A DNA stretch of 64,000 nt, from positions 183,723-247,722 of the forward strand of contig JAEUTZ010000017.1 of the NCBI GenBank assembly GCA_016787725.1, given 5' to 3'. The position numbers and the translations under genes are program-made. Under the pieces are notes generated by a model that searched no databases, was not told the origin of the DNA, and saw nothing but the letters and a program-made list of their open reading frames with translations. Positions 34,911-43,811 of the stretch are shown here, piece after piece. The stretch comes from Cyclobacteriaceae bacterium. GTDB lineage: Bacteria; Bacteroidota; Bacteroidia; Cytophagales; Cyclobacteriaceae. The stretch's first letter is position 1, and the number at the start of each line of letters is the position of its first letter.

Positions 34911-36182
34911 TCATCTATGTTCCATTGGACATCGTTTCTCTTTAATATGCTGTTCAAAATCATTTCTGAAATATTTCAGTGCACTTTGCAGGGGTTCCAT
35001 GGCGCCTGGGGCGAAGGCACAGAACGTGTTTCCGGGGCCTAAAAATTTAGTGTGGTGTTCCAGCAGCTGAATGTCTTCCATGGTTCCGGAACCGGAATCA
35101 ATTGCGGATAAAATCTTTTCTACCCATGGCAACCCTTCCCGACACGGTGTACAGAATCCGCACGACTCCTGGGCAAAGAAATGTTCGAGATTTTCGACAA
35201 ATCCTACCGGGCACGTTTTATCATCCATCACCACCACCGTTCCCGTACCCAACCGGCTTCCGGCTGCTGCAACCGAAGTGTAATCCATTTTAACATCGAG
35301 ATGTTGTTCCACCAGAAAATCAGTAGACGCACCGCCTGGCAACGCTCCCCGAAATTTCAATCCATCTTGCATACCACCAGCATGCTCTTCAATCAATTCC
35401 CTTAATGTTATGCCCATGGGCAATTCCCAGGCCCCTGGTTTTTTCACTTTTCCGCTTACCCCGTAAATCTTTGTGCCGGCATCCCCTGTCAAACTTAATT
35501 TCTTAAACCACTCGGCACCGTTATTAATAATATGGGGAAGGCAGCATAGGGTCTCCACATTGTTCACAATGGTGGGCCTTCCAAAAAGTCCGCTGACTTG
35601 GGGAAAGGGAGGTTTAGCACGAGGTGTTGCGCGTTTTCCCTCCAATGAATTCAGCAAGGCTGTCTCCTCCCCACACATGTAGCGCCCGACTCCGGTGTGC
35701 AGGTGCATCTCCAGGTCATACCCGGATCCGAAAATATTTTTTCCCAGGTACCCCGCAGCGTTGGCTTCCGCAATCGCATTAAGAATAGCCTGTGCAGCTG
35801 TCTTGTAGGCCCACCGCAAATACACATAAGAGATGTCGGCTTGAATGGCGTAAGCCGCGATGATCATCCCTTCGATTAACTGATGCGGAGTGCACTCTAA
35901 TAATATTCTGTCCTTGAACGTTCCGGGCTCCATCTCATCGGCATTGGTGATGAGGTATTTTGGTTTGGGAGCATCCAGGGGAACGAAACTCCATTTTAAA
36001 CCCGTACTAAATCCTGCTCCGCCCCTTCCTCTCAGATTTGAATCCTTGACGAGCGTCTGAACTTCTTTGGGAGACATCTTCAAAATTTTTCGCAACGCCT
36101 GATAGCCGCCAACAGCCTCATACTCTTTCAGAGTAAGCGGCCGGCCGTCTTTGCGAATGTGTTCTGTTAATGGTCTCTCCAT
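34911..36182 (-). CDS. nuoF: NADH-quinone oxidoreductase subunit F
   Basis: 423-aa NADH-oxidising subunit with FMN and [4Fe-4S] N3. FMN/NADH-binding glycine loop: LRGRGGAGFSTGLKW, followed by NADEMEPGTFKDR; N3 ligands: ESCGFCTPCREG and a distal Cys in NTFCAFAPGAMEPL. ATG 36182 (MERPLTEHIRKDG) is the family start; a longer ORF to 36221 runs into the spacer with a TTG start. A 75-bp spacer carrying a dispersed repeat separates it from nuoE. Confidence 0.96.
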   Translation of the reverse strand: MERPLTEHIRKDGRPLTLKEYEAVGGYQALRKILKMSPKEVQTLVKDSNLRGRGGAGFSTGLKWSFVPLDAPKPKYLITNADEMEPGTFKDRILLECTPHQLIEGMIIAAYAIQADISYVYLRWAYKTAAQAILNAIAEANAAGYLGKNIFGSGYDLEMHLHTGVGRYMCGEETALLNSLEGKRATPRAKPPFPQVSGLFGRPTIVNNVETLCCLPHIINNGAEWFKKLSLTGDAGTKIYGVSGKVKKPGAWELPMGITLRELIEEHAGGMQDGLKFRGALPGGASTDFLVEQHLDVKMDYTSVAAAGSRLGTGTVVVMDDKTCPVGFVENLEHFFAQESCGFCTPCREGLPWVEKILSAIDSGSGTMEDIQLLEHHTKFLGPGNTFCAFAPGAMEPLQSALKYFRNDFEQHIKEKRCPMEHR

Positions 36183-36191
36183 GTCAGGAAA

Positions 36192-36254
36192 TTTTGCCAC
36201 TAAGTCACAACGCTGCACCAAAAAGCATGCGAACCTTTGTTTCTTCGTGGCTAC
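36192..36254. repeat. dispersed intergenic repeat, copy 1 (nuoE-nuoF spacer)
   Basis: TTTTGCCACTAAGTCACAAC (36192-36211) is the reverse complement, with few differences, of 38622-38641 (TTTGTGACTTAATGGCAAAG). It is followed by CTTCGTGGCTA at about 36243-36253, which matches the inverted CCACGAAGG of copy 2. Both copies are in spacers of the nuo operon, in opposite orientation. Confidence 0.6.
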
Positions 36255-36257
36255 TTT

Positions 36258-36722
36258 TTATTCATATCGTTTCAAAATACCTTCCAACTGTTCACCCGTT
36301 ACATTTCTATACAAATCATGATCAATCATTAAAGCCGGAGCGCAATCGCAGGTACCCAGGCAGCAGTTCGGCAAAATTGTGAACCGGCCATCGGAAGTGG
36401 TCTCCCCATATTTTATTCCAAGGCGACTGAAGAGTTGATCGCGCAAATTTTCATACCCCATCACCCAACAGCTGATGCTGTCACAAACCAAAATCACATG
36501 CTTGCCCACTTCCCTACGGAAGATCATGTTGTAAAACGTAGCTACCGAATCCAATTCCTCCGGACTCATGTCCAGCAGTTTTGCTACTTCGCGCAAACTC
36601 TCATCCGACACCCACCTGCGATGCTCTTGAACCACTTTTAATGCTTCGACACTTGCTGCTTTTTTGTGTGGCACCAATTTGATGGCGTGTTCGATTTCTT
36701 TTATTTCTAGATCGGTCAACAT
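36258..36722 (-). CDS. nuoE: NADH-quinone oxidoreductase subunit E
   Basis: 154-aa thioredoxin-like subunit with [2Fe-2S] N1a. Ligands are visible as the first pair in CDSISCWVMG and the second in CLGTCDCAP. The N-terminal helical bundle (SPEELDSVATFYNMIF) is typical. It lies 5 bp after nuoCD in the operon and feeds electrons from the FMN of NuoF. Confidence 0.96.
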   Translation of the reverse strand: MLTDLEIKEIEHAIKLVPHKKAASVEALKVVQEHRRWVSDESLREVAKLLDMSPEELDSVATFYNMIFRREVGKHVILVCDSISCWVMGYENLRDQLFSRLGIKYGETTSDGRFTILPNCCLGTCDCAPALMIDHDLYRNVTGEQLEGILKRYE

Positions 36723-36727
36723 AAATT

Positions 36728-38497
36728 CTATCGATCAATATCCGCTAATACGTAATCCATGGCGCCTAAAATGCTGAGCATATCCGCCACGGTATATCCT
36801 TTACTGATGTAAGGCAGCATTTGCATGTGTGCAAAGGAGGGCGTTCTTATCCGCATGCGGTATGGCGATGTGTTGCCATCGCTCACCGCATAGTAACTGT
36901 TTGCGCCTTTGGTCGCCTCAATGCAACTCATCGATTCACCGGGTGGAATTACCGGACCCCAACTCACCCCAAGAAAATGGGTGATCAGGGTTTCAATATC
37001 CTGCAGGGTGTGTTTCTTGATTGGCGGAGTGGTGAGTGGATGATCTGCCTTAAATAAACCTTCGGGCATGTTCTTCAGGCACTGATCAATAATGCGCAAG
37101 CTCTGTCGCATTTCTTCCACGCGCACAAGAGCCCGGTCGTAACAATCACCATTTTCGGCAGTTGGAATTTCAAAGTCAAAATTCTCGTACCCGGAATAAG
37201 GGCGCTTCTTGCGGAAGTCCCACGCGAGGCCGCACGCACGCAATTGAGCACCGGTTGCGCCCCATTCTATGGCTTCCTCCTTTGTAAAGATTCCAATGCC
37301 CACCGTTCTGGCTTTGAACAAAGAATTTCGGAGCACCATAGCATCATACTCTTTCAATCGGGCCGGAAAATAATCCAGGAATTTTTTCACCAGGGTTTCC
37401 CAGCCTTTAGGAAGGTCCTGCGCTACACCCCCAATGCGAAACCAGTTGGGGTGCATACGGCCACCACATACCGCTTCGACCACATCAAAAATCCGTTCGC
37501 GATCCGTGAACATGTAAAACACCGGTGATAACTGGCCAACATCCTGAGAGAACGTTCCAAACCAAACCAGGTGACTGGCGATGCGGAAGAACTCGCACAT
37601 CATCACCCGGATCACTTGCGCGCGTTGTGGCACTGTGATACCCGCGAGGTTTTCCACTGCGAGCAGATAGGCAAGATTATTATTAACACCACCCAGGTAA
37701 TCCACCCGGTCGGTATAGGGAATATAGGTGTGCCACGACTGTCGCTCGGCCATCTTCTCTGCACCCCGATGGTGGAACCCGATATCGGGCACGGCATCCA
37801 CAATGTCTTCGCCATCCAATTGTAAAACAATTCTCAAAACACCGTGGGTGCCCGGATGCTGCGGACCGATATTGAGAAACATGAAATCCGAATCTTCACT
37901 AGAACGTGCGAGCCCCCATTCTTCGGGATTAAATTGAAGTGCCGATTGTTCCTTGTCTTGTTTTTCTTCCCACAAGCGAAAGGGTCCCATTTCGGTAGCC
38001 CGAGCGGGGTGTTCTTTTCTCAGGGGGTGTCCGCTCCAGGTAGGCGGCATCAAAATTCTTTTCAGGTGCGGATGACCTTCGAATTGAATACCAAACATGT
38101 CGTATACTTCGCGCTCGTACCAATTGGCATTGGCCCAGAGGTTACAGATGGAGGGTGCCGTGGGGTATTCGCCCAACAGGGCTACTTTGAAGCGAATAAA
38201 TTCGTTCCGATCGAACGAAAAGAGATGATAGACCAGGGTGAAGCCGGAAGATGAATATCCGGAACCAGGCTGTTCGGCAGGTTGATTCTTTTTGCGGCTA
38301 CGTTCATCAATGGCCGTGAGGTCATATAAAAGTGGATAAGGCTTTGGCAGTTCCTGCTTACAATAAAACAGCACGACTTTCAATTTCACCAATGGGAGCC
38401 ACACCGAAACAATACGGTCTTTTGTTACCGGTTCAGCGATGATATCATCACCGAACTGCAACTTCACCTGTTCCGCTGGACTCAGATCGGTCTCCAC
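36728..38497 (-). CDS. nuoCD: NADH-quinone oxidoreductase fused subunit C/D
   Basis: 589-aa fusion of NuoC and NuoD. NuoC part about 1-190, ending with [20 protein letters not shown]; NuoD part about 205-589, with [27 protein letters not shown] (quinone-site His) and the standard C-terminus VLADIDR. The single reading frame is unbroken between the parts, so this is a true fusion, as in several gamma-proteobacteria and Bacteroidota. A 245-bp spacer precedes it, so translation is not coupled to nuoB. Confidence 0.97.
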   Translation of the reverse strand: METDLSPAEQVKLQFGDDIIAEPVTKDRIVSVWLPLVKLKVVLFYCKQELPKPYPLLYDLTAIDERSRKKNQPAEQPGSGYSSSGFTLVYHLFSFDRNEFIRFKVALLGEYPTAPSICNLWANANWYEREVYDMFGIQFEGHPHLKRILMPPTWSGHPLRKEHPARATEMGPFRLWEEKQDKEQSALQFNPEEWGLARSSEDSDFMFLNIGPQHPGTHGVLRIVLQLDGEDIVDAVPDIGFHHRGAEKMAERQSWHTYIPYTDRVDYLGGVNNNLAYLLAVENLAGITVPQRAQVIRVMMCEFFRIASHLVWFGTFSQDVGQLSPVFYMFTDRERIFDVVEAVCGGRMHPNWFRIGGVAQDLPKGWETLVKKFLDYFPARLKEYDAMVLRNSLFKARTVGIGIFTKEEAIEWGATGAQLRACGLAWDFRKKRPYSGYENFDFEIPTAENGDCYDRALVRVEEMRQSLRIIDQCLKNMPEGLFKADHPLTTPPIKKHTLQDIETLITHFLGVSWGPVIPPGESMSCIEATKGANSYYAVSDGNTSPYRMRIRTPSFAHMQMLPYISKGYTVADMLSILGAMDYVLADIDR

Positions 38498-38621
38498 GAG
38501 TTTTTGAATTTGGATTGCCTACCTTAATTTTTACTTACCTCATCCGTTATCGTTTAAAAAGTTACGACTCAACTTCACTTTTATATTGATGCTATTACAT
38601 TCCTTATGAATTCATTGTGTT

Positions 38622-38692
38622 TTTGTGACTTAATGGCAAAGAAGACTACCCCCTTGGGCCACGAAGGCACTACGACACGAAGGTTCACTACG
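38622..38692. repeat. dispersed intergenic repeat, copy 2 (nuoB-nuoCD spacer)
   Basis: In the 245-bp spacer 38498-38742: TTTGTGACTTAATGGCAAAG (38622-38641) and CCACGAAGGCACTACG (38659-38674) followed by an imperfect repeat GACACGAAGGTTCACTACG. It is the inverted partner of 36192-36254. Otherwise the spacer is AT-rich and without an ORF. Confidence 0.6.
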
Positions 38693-38742
38693 CAGAATTC
38701 GTTCATTCTTATTAATACTCTCTTTATACAACCCGTTCTCTT

Positions 38743-39378
38743 TTAAATCTCGTCAGGAGAACGAAAACTGACCATCTCTTGGCGAGATTGAGATTTAGTC
38801 TCTTTCACCGATATTTTTTGCGGCTTAATCACGCCTTGTTCCCCAATGGTCCAACTCAGGGGCCGTTGCTCCTTGCCAACGGATTTTGCCAATAACATCA
38901 GTCCTTCCATAAAAGCATCGGGTCGTGGCGGGCAACCCGGCACATACACATCTACCGGAAGGAATTTATCAACTCCTTGCACCACGCTGTAGATATCGTA
39001 CATCCCTCCGGAGTTCGCACAGGAACCCATGGAAATTACCCAGCGGGGTTCCATCATTTGTTCGTGTAAACGTTTAATGATCGGTGCCATTTTGATGAAC
39101 ACGGTTCCTGCAATGATCATCACATCGGCTTGTCTCGGGGTGCCACGAATTACTTCCGCACCAAAACGGGCCACATCATACTTGGGTGTCATGCTGGTTG
39201 CCATTTCAACAAAGCAGCACGAAAGGCCGAAATGAAAAGGCCACATAGAGTTTTTACGGCCCCACCCGAGTAGTGCCTGTACGGAAGTAAGTAAAATATT
39301 TTGTTGAATGGTCTCCTCGAAGGATCCTGTTCCTGTTAGTGGGGTGGTTTGCTCCGGTTTATTTAACCACCACTTCAT
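38743..39378 (-). CDS. nuoB: NADH-quinone oxidoreductase subunit B
   Basis: 211-aa subunit with cluster N2, the last FeS centre before quinone. The unusual tandem cysteines are in LSCCFVEMA, the others in [10 protein letters not shown] and PGCPPRPDA. The C-terminal 40 residues are a basic/polar extension. Its start overlaps the nuoA stop by 4 bp. Confidence 0.97.
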   Translation of the reverse strand: MKWWLNKPEQTTPLTGTGSFEETIQQNILLTSVQALLGWGRKNSMWPFHFGLSCCFVEMATSMTPKYDVARFGAEVIRGTPRQADVMIIAGTVFIKMAPIIKRLHEQMMEPRWVISMGSCANSGGMYDIYSVVQGVDKFLPVDVYVPGCPPRPDAFMEGLMLLAKSVGKEQRPLSWTIGEQGVIKPQKISVKETKSQSRQEMVSFRSPDEI

Positions 39379-39809
39379 TGTGGAAATGTTTTGAGTGGAT
39401 ATTTTTTTGAGGCCTTAAGAATCTTCCGACCATCGGGACCAAAATCAAGCGCACCGTTCCGCCACTCATAGATGAGCACCACCACCAACAGAATAATAAA
39501 GATCATCACTCCGCCATACCCATACCAGCCTAACTCCTCAAAGGCAATTGCCCAGGAAAAAATGAACATCGTCTCCACATCAAAAATTACAAAGAGCATG
39601 GCGATCAGGTAAAACTGAGAAGAGAACCGGAGACTCGCAGAGCCGGTGCTTAGAATGCCTCCTTCATAGGGCTCACCGGTAGCTTTTTCTTTATGGTGTT
39701 GACCGAGCAGATACGACAAACCCAGCATGGCACCCACCAGGCTCAATACGATAGCACCGTAAACTACTACCGGCCAAAATTGACTTGTACTTTCAATAGA
39801 CTCGTTCAC
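39375..39809 (-). CDS. nuoA: NADH-quinone oxidoreductase subunit A
   Basis: 144-aa three-helix membrane subunit that closes the quinone channel with NuoH and NuoJ. Signature: [20 protein letters not shown] and [20 protein letters not shown], with the conserved Asp and Glu of that helix. The start is GTG at 39809, supported by GGAGG nine bases upstream; no in-frame ATG is close. It is the first gene of the nuo operon. Confidence 0.95.
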   Translation of the reverse strand: MNESIESTSQFWPVVVYGAIVLSLVGAMLGLSYLLGQHHKEKATGEPYEGGILSTGSASLRFSSQFYLIAMLFVIFDVETMFIFSWAIAFEELGWYGYGGVMIFIILLVVVLIYEWRNGALDFGPDGRKILKASKKYPLKTFPQ

Positions 39810-39816
39810 AAATTAT

Positions 39817-39825
39817 TGCCTCCAT
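39817..39825 (-). promoter_or_regulatory. ribosome binding site deciding the GTG start of nuoA
   Basis: Reading the minus strand, TGGAGGCA precedes AATAATTT and GTG (39809). The GGAGG core is at normal spacing, which is notable in a group where Shine-Dalgarno sequences are often absent, and it settles the start. Confidence 0.6.
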
Positions 39826-39872
39826 CAAATCTTAAACTATTTAAAAATCTAAATACTAAGCCGATGTGACTA

Positions 39873-39904
39873 ACAAAAAGAGAAACCTATCCTCCTGATA
39901 GGTT
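39873..39904 (-). terminator. rho-independent terminator before the nuo operon
   Basis: Hairpin AACCTATC (39884-39891) and GATAGGTT (39897-39904) around a 5-nt loop. On the minus strand it is followed by TCTCTTTTTG. It ends transcription coming from the sugar-transporter gene (40032-41027), so nuoA must have its own promoter between 39810 and 39872. Confidence 0.7.
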
Positions 39905-39971
39905 TTTGAAAGTAGTTTTTTTATTAAAATTAAGAAACAGATTTCCAAGATAAATTTTAAACGGTTAACAG

Positions 39972-40000
39972 ACCGGATTTGCTGGCACAATAAATCCGGT
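39972..40000. repeat. hairpin near the stop of the transporter gene
   Basis: Perfect 9-bp stem ACCGGATTT (39972-39980) / AAATCCGGT (39992-40000) with an 11-nt loop. No T-tract follows on the minus strand; it may be a second, weaker end signal for the transporter transcript or a structure that protects its 3' end. Confidence 0.5.
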
Positions 40001-40031
40001 ATTAAAAAAATGATAATGCTCACTGGCTCAA

Positions 40032-41027
40032 TCATCTGGATAAAATAATGACCATCAACCCAACCACATACAGCACCAGCATCACGTTAAGGATACGCTG
40101 CACCGCAACCGAGGCCCCCTTAAATTCATTCCAGATGTAGATGCCCCATAGCGCAGCGACCACGGTTGCACCCTGACCCAGCCCGTACGAAATAGCGGGC
40201 CCCGCTTTTTCAGAAGCCAGAATACTGAAAGACATCCCTAAACTCCAAATCGCCCCTCCGATTACACCTACGAAATGATTTCTGAACGACCCTTTGAAAT
40301 ACGTTGTGACACGCACGCGAGTACCGCTTATAGGAAAGCGCATCAAGAGGCTGTTGAATGCCAGGTTGCTTGCAAAAATTCCCAGGGAAAAAATGAACAA
40401 CGCGGTATAGGGTGTAATCTTCAACGGCTCCGGATTGGAAAAGTCCAACACCATGCTGTTGGCCACATACTTGTAAAACAAACCCATCATGCTGCCACTG
40501 ACGATCGACAAAACGAGGCCCTTTCCCGATGCCTGCTGATTACTGGCCGCTTGTTTACGAAATGCATAAGCATTGAACAGAATCGCCAACGCAATGCATC
40601 CTACTCCGGTAAACAGCATGACCGGATTCCCTACGGGTGCCGCCAGGTAATTTACTATAACGCCAATGACCAGGGCCAGGCCAATGCCCACCGGAAACGC
40701 CACGGACATTCCGGCAATCGCAATGGCTGCACTCAATAAAATATTTGCGGCATTAAAAATGATACCGCCCACGAAAGCAGAAGTGAGACTGCTGGAAGAA
40801 GCCTGCCGAAAATCCTGCAAAAACGGTCGACCCGCCTCCCCGACACTACCCAATGTACTTGCCAACAGCAGCGTAAACAGCAGAATGCCCAGCACATAAT
40901 CCCAGTAAAACAGTTCAAACCGCCAATGACCTGCTGTCAGCTTTTGGGTATTGGCCCAGGAGCCCCAGCAAAGCATGGTGATGAAACAAAACAAGACTGC
41001 TACCGGATAGCTTTCAAGGATGAACAT
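40032..41027 (-). CDS. GRP-family sugar (ribose/glucose) transporter
   Basis: 331-aa inner-membrane protein with about ten helices, related to the glucose/ribose porter (RbsU/GlcU) and DMT superfamily. Recognised from the opening ITMLCWGSWANTQKL, a DYVLGILLFTLLLAST helix, and the repeated 4- to 5-helix halves (ISGTRVRVTTYFKGSFRNHF). It probably imports ribose or a nucleoside-derived sugar, since ribokinase follows directly upstream in the transcript (64 bp apart) and a nucleoside hydrolase is nearby. The specific sugar is inferred from context. Confidence 0.82.
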   Translation of the reverse strand: MFILESYPVAVLFCFITMLCWGSWANTQKLTAGHWRFELFYWDYVLGILLFTLLLASTLGSVGEAGRPFLQDFRQASSSSLTSAFVGGIIFNAANILLSAAIAIAGMSVAFPVGIGLALVIGVIVNYLAAPVGNPVMLFTGVGCIALAILFNAYAFRKQAASNQQASGKGLVLSIVSGSMMGLFYKYVANSMVLDFSNPEPLKITPYTALFIFSLGIFASNLAFNSLLMRFPISGTRVRVTTYFKGSFRNHFVGVIGGAIWSLGMSFSILASEKAGPAISYGLGQGATVVAALWGIYIWNEFKGASVAVQRILNVMLVLYVVGLMVIILSR

Positions 41028-41091
41028 AAGGTTTCGTTTTCAGAGAGTAGTTGAATTCGGCCTATTATCGCCTGCATGTTCTCAATCATGG

Positions 41092-42000
41092 CTATTGCAT
41101 TTCATGTCGGTATGGAGCAGAGGCCTGGGCACCCATCCGGGTAACTGATATAGCAGCTGCCCGGTTCGCAAACGCCACCGCCTCATCGAGCATTTTATTT
41201 TCGGAAATGGCGACCGCGAGTGCCCCATTAAATACATCCCCTGCAGCCGTGGTGTCTACCGTTTCTACTTTGGCAGCGGCCAGGTGTCGGCCTCCTTCGG
41301 CATTGTACACATAAGCACCTTCGGCACCCAGCGTAATCACTACATTGGTCACACCTTTATCATATAAGGTACGGGCTGCCGTTTGGAGGGATGTTCGGTC
41401 TGAAATTTTACTTCCCAGAAGGGCCTCCGCCTCCGATTCGTTGGGTGTGATGATAAATAGTTTGCGCAGCAAATCGTCTGGCAACGGCCGGGCCGGGGCC
41501 GGATTTAGAATAATTTTCTTTTTATGTTGTGTAGCGAGGGTAGCGACTTGCAGCACCGTGTCGATTGGAATTTCCAATTGCAGTAAGACTAGGTCGGCTT
41601 GGGCAAATTCTTTTTCAGCCTTCTGAACATCGCTCGCGGTGAGTGCTCCGTTTGCGCCCGGAGCCACCACAATTGTATTCTCGCCTTTTTTGTCCACGGT
41701 AATCAGGGCCACTCCGGAAGGGTGATCCGGATCGGTAATAATGAAGTTGGTGTTAATGCCTTCATTTAAAAATTGTTGTACCGCCTGCTTCCCGAAGATG
41801 TCGTTTCCTACTTTGGCAATAAACGTAACGTTTCCTTTTAGCCGGGCAGCAGCCACTGCCTGGTTGGCCCCTTTGCCGCCAGGAAACATAAAGAAGGTAC
41901 CCCCCAGAATGGTTTCTCCGGGCAATGGAAATTTATCGGCCCGGATGACCATGTCGGTATTGGAACTACCTACTACAAGAATGGAATTGGTGGTTGACAT
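41092..42000 (-). CDS. rbsK: ribokinase
   Basis: 302-aa PfkB-family sugar kinase phosphorylating ribose to ribose-5-phosphate. The N-terminal signature GSSNTDMVIRADKFPLPGET and substrate loop GGKGAN (41-46) are clear, as is the ATP/anion-hole segment VDTTAAGDVF with catalytic Asp255. It lies in the same strand and order as the transporter (downstream) and the nucleoside hydrolase (upstream), fitting ribose recovery from nucleosides. Confidence 0.95.
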   Translation of the reverse strand: MSTTNSILVVGSSNTDMVIRADKFPLPGETILGGTFFMFPGGKGANQAVAAARLKGNVTFIAKVGNDIFGKQAVQQFLNEGINTNFIITDPDHPSGVALITVDKKGENTIVVAPGANGALTASDVQKAEKEFAQADLVLLQLEIPIDTVLQVATLATQHKKKIILNPAPARPLPDDLLRKLFIITPNESEAEALLGSKISDRTSLQTAARTLYDKGVTNVVITLGAEGAYVYNAEGGRHLAAAKVETVDTTAAGDVFNGALAVAISENKMLDEAVAFANRAAAISVTRMGAQASAPYRHEMQ

Positions 42001-42114
42001 TGAACGCGGTACCTAATCCATTACGATACTACAGAAATATTTACATTACTTATTTGATGAGGGTCCCAATTTTTTAATACGCACGTCATATTAAATAAAA
42101 ATTATTCAAGCCAA

Positions 42115-42136
42115 CCAGTCAAAGACTCATGACTGG
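42115..42136 (-). terminator. possible terminator of the serine hydrolase gene
   Basis: CCAGTC (42115-42120) / GACTGG (42131-42136) with a 10-nt loop. On the minus strand it is followed within 20 bases by AATAATTTTTATTT. The stem is short, so this is tentative. Confidence 0.4.
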
Positions 42137-42224
42137 CACGTGAGTTTGATTTACACAATGGATAAGAAATTTGTATTGAAGCGAGGTCAGTAAAGTGCTC
42201 CACTATAAAATCTTGAACTTCTAT

Positions 42225-43649
42225 TTATTCTTTCGTCTTCGTGCCTTTAAACTGGCCAACGTGCAGAGTATCCAGCTTCCCACCGGTGCTGCTGAAGTAT
42301 AAAGTCTGGCCATCCTCCCGATCAAAGAATGTGGAGTCATTTTCGGGCAGCAGCATGGCCGGCTTATCCAGAAAATCCCCCGTTACAAGCAGATGCCCCT
42401 CTTCAACGGTGAACGTTGCCAGGCCCACCTGATCAATGGTCCAAACTCCGGCAATGTCATTTCCGATTTCCGGCTTTAAGGGAACCACCTTTTTAACATT
42501 CGGCTCCACCCCCGGCCAACCGTACGCTTTGGTGATGGCCAGCATCACCTCGCGAAGGATGCTGCCATTATCGGAGTTCACCATCACTACGATGGCATTG
42601 GCCTGATCTTTCCAGGCCATCAACTGTGCGCGAAAGCCTTCATCGGCTCCGCCATGGCCCCACCAACGTTGATCTTTTCCAATTGCAGGACCGAGACCGT
42701 GATTGTTCATGCCGGGTGTGAGCATCTCCAGGGTTAACTTCTTGCTGATCACACCGGGCTCATCGTTCAGATAAATTTTATGAATCGCCTGCGCATAGCG
42801 AATCAGTTGCGATGGTGTTGTCCACAAACCTGCCGCAGCCATTTCAGGATAGATCGGCCATTTGCCTTCTACTTCCTTGCCGTTACCCCGGTAGCCTGTA
42901 GCCGCGAGTCTATGAAGCTTATCCGGTAACGGATTTTCATAGGTGCTCTTATCCATTCCTAAAGGTCCCAACACCCGCGTATCCATTAATTCAGGAAACG
43001 ATTTTCCTTCAACATCCGTCATCATCAGTTGCATGATCGTATAGCCACCCCCCGAATACATCCAGCTCTCGCCAGGTTTTTTATACACCCGCACCGGATC
43101 GGTGTTTCCTTTTCCATCCAGCACCTCAACAACCGAAGGTATGGTGTCTCCTTTATCGTATCCGGGAAAACCCCAGACCGTTAAGCCGGCCGTATGATTC
43201 AGAATTCTTCGCAAGGTTACTTTCTCGGTGGTGGTAAATTCATTGTCCGGCACTTTCCACGAAGTAAGTTTATTGTTCACATTTTCATCCAGACTTAGTT
43301 TCCCTTCTTCCACCATGGCGAGTGCAGCCAGTGCGGCAACGGGTTTGGAAATCGATCCGGCCAGGAACAACGTCTCGGTTGTAACGGGACGGTTAGAAGC
43401 ACTATCGGCCATGCCATACCCCCGTGCCCAAACGAGCTCACCGTTTTCTACAACGGCCATGCTGATGCCGGGAATGTTGAGCATCTTTAAGCGCTCCTCG
43501 ATGGTATGGGTCGGAACGGAATCCCCTTCGATCTGGAGATTGGGTTGAATGCTGCTCATAATCTGATCCACCTTTTCGTCAACCGGTGATTTATTACCGG
43601 AGCAACTTGCGAACAAAATCAGGAACAGGTAAACCAAATTTCTATTCAT
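42225..43649 (-). CDS. serine hydrolase (beta-lactamase / class C family), lipoprotein
   Basis: 474-aa exported protein with a lipoprotein signal (LILFASC, Cys16). The serine-hydrolase domain (about 45-375) shows the SxxK motif Ser99-Ile-Ser-Lys102, the second-motif Tyr as Tyr198-Ser-Gly, and a third-motif HGG in WWGHGGADEGF. A further 90-residue C-terminal domain follows (IGNDIAGVWTIDQVGLATFT), probably a lipocalin-like add-on. The family includes esterases, D-aminopeptidases and penicillin-binding proteins; this subgroup is rarely a true beta-lactamase. The neighbours do not explain its substrate. Confidence 0.88.
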   Translation of the reverse strand: MNRNLVYLFLILFASCSGNKSPVDEKVDQIMSSIQPNLQIEGDSVPTHTIEERLKMLNIPGISMAVVENGELVWARGYGMADSASNRPVTTETLFLAGSISKPVAALAALAMVEEGKLSLDENVNNKLTSWKVPDNEFTTTEKVTLRRILNHTAGLTVWGFPGYDKGDTIPSVVEVLDGKGNTDPVRVYKKPGESWMYSGGGYTIMQLMMTDVEGKSFPELMDTRVLGPLGMDKSTYENPLPDKLHRLAATGYRGNGKEVEGKWPIYPEMAAAGLWTTPSQLIRYAQAIHKIYLNDEPGVISKKLTLEMLTPGMNNHGLGPAIGKDQRWWGHGGADEGFRAQLMAWKDQANAIVVMVNSDNGSILREVMLAITKAYGWPGVEPNVKKVVPLKPEIGNDIAGVWTIDQVGLATFTVEEGHLLVTGDFLDKPAMLLPENDSTFFDREDGQTLYFSSTGGKLDTLHVGQFKGTKTKE

Positions 43650-43811
43650 GGAGATGGGGATTATTGAAATCTGAAATTCAAGATAGCGAATATTAGTTGC
43701 TTAGATGCAGCATCGGCTCTAAAAAGCACAACGGCACAAGCGTTACGCTTATACCTGGTGTGTATATGTTATTCGAAGTATTGGATTAGACGAACTAGGT
43801 TCGGGATTGAA

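Noticed and set aside
42225-43649. Antibiotic-resistance beta-lactamase
   Set aside because: It has SxxK and Tyr motifs of the broad serine-hydrolase family, but also an extra C-terminal domain and a lipoprotein signal typical of esterase/peptidase members; no resistance context.
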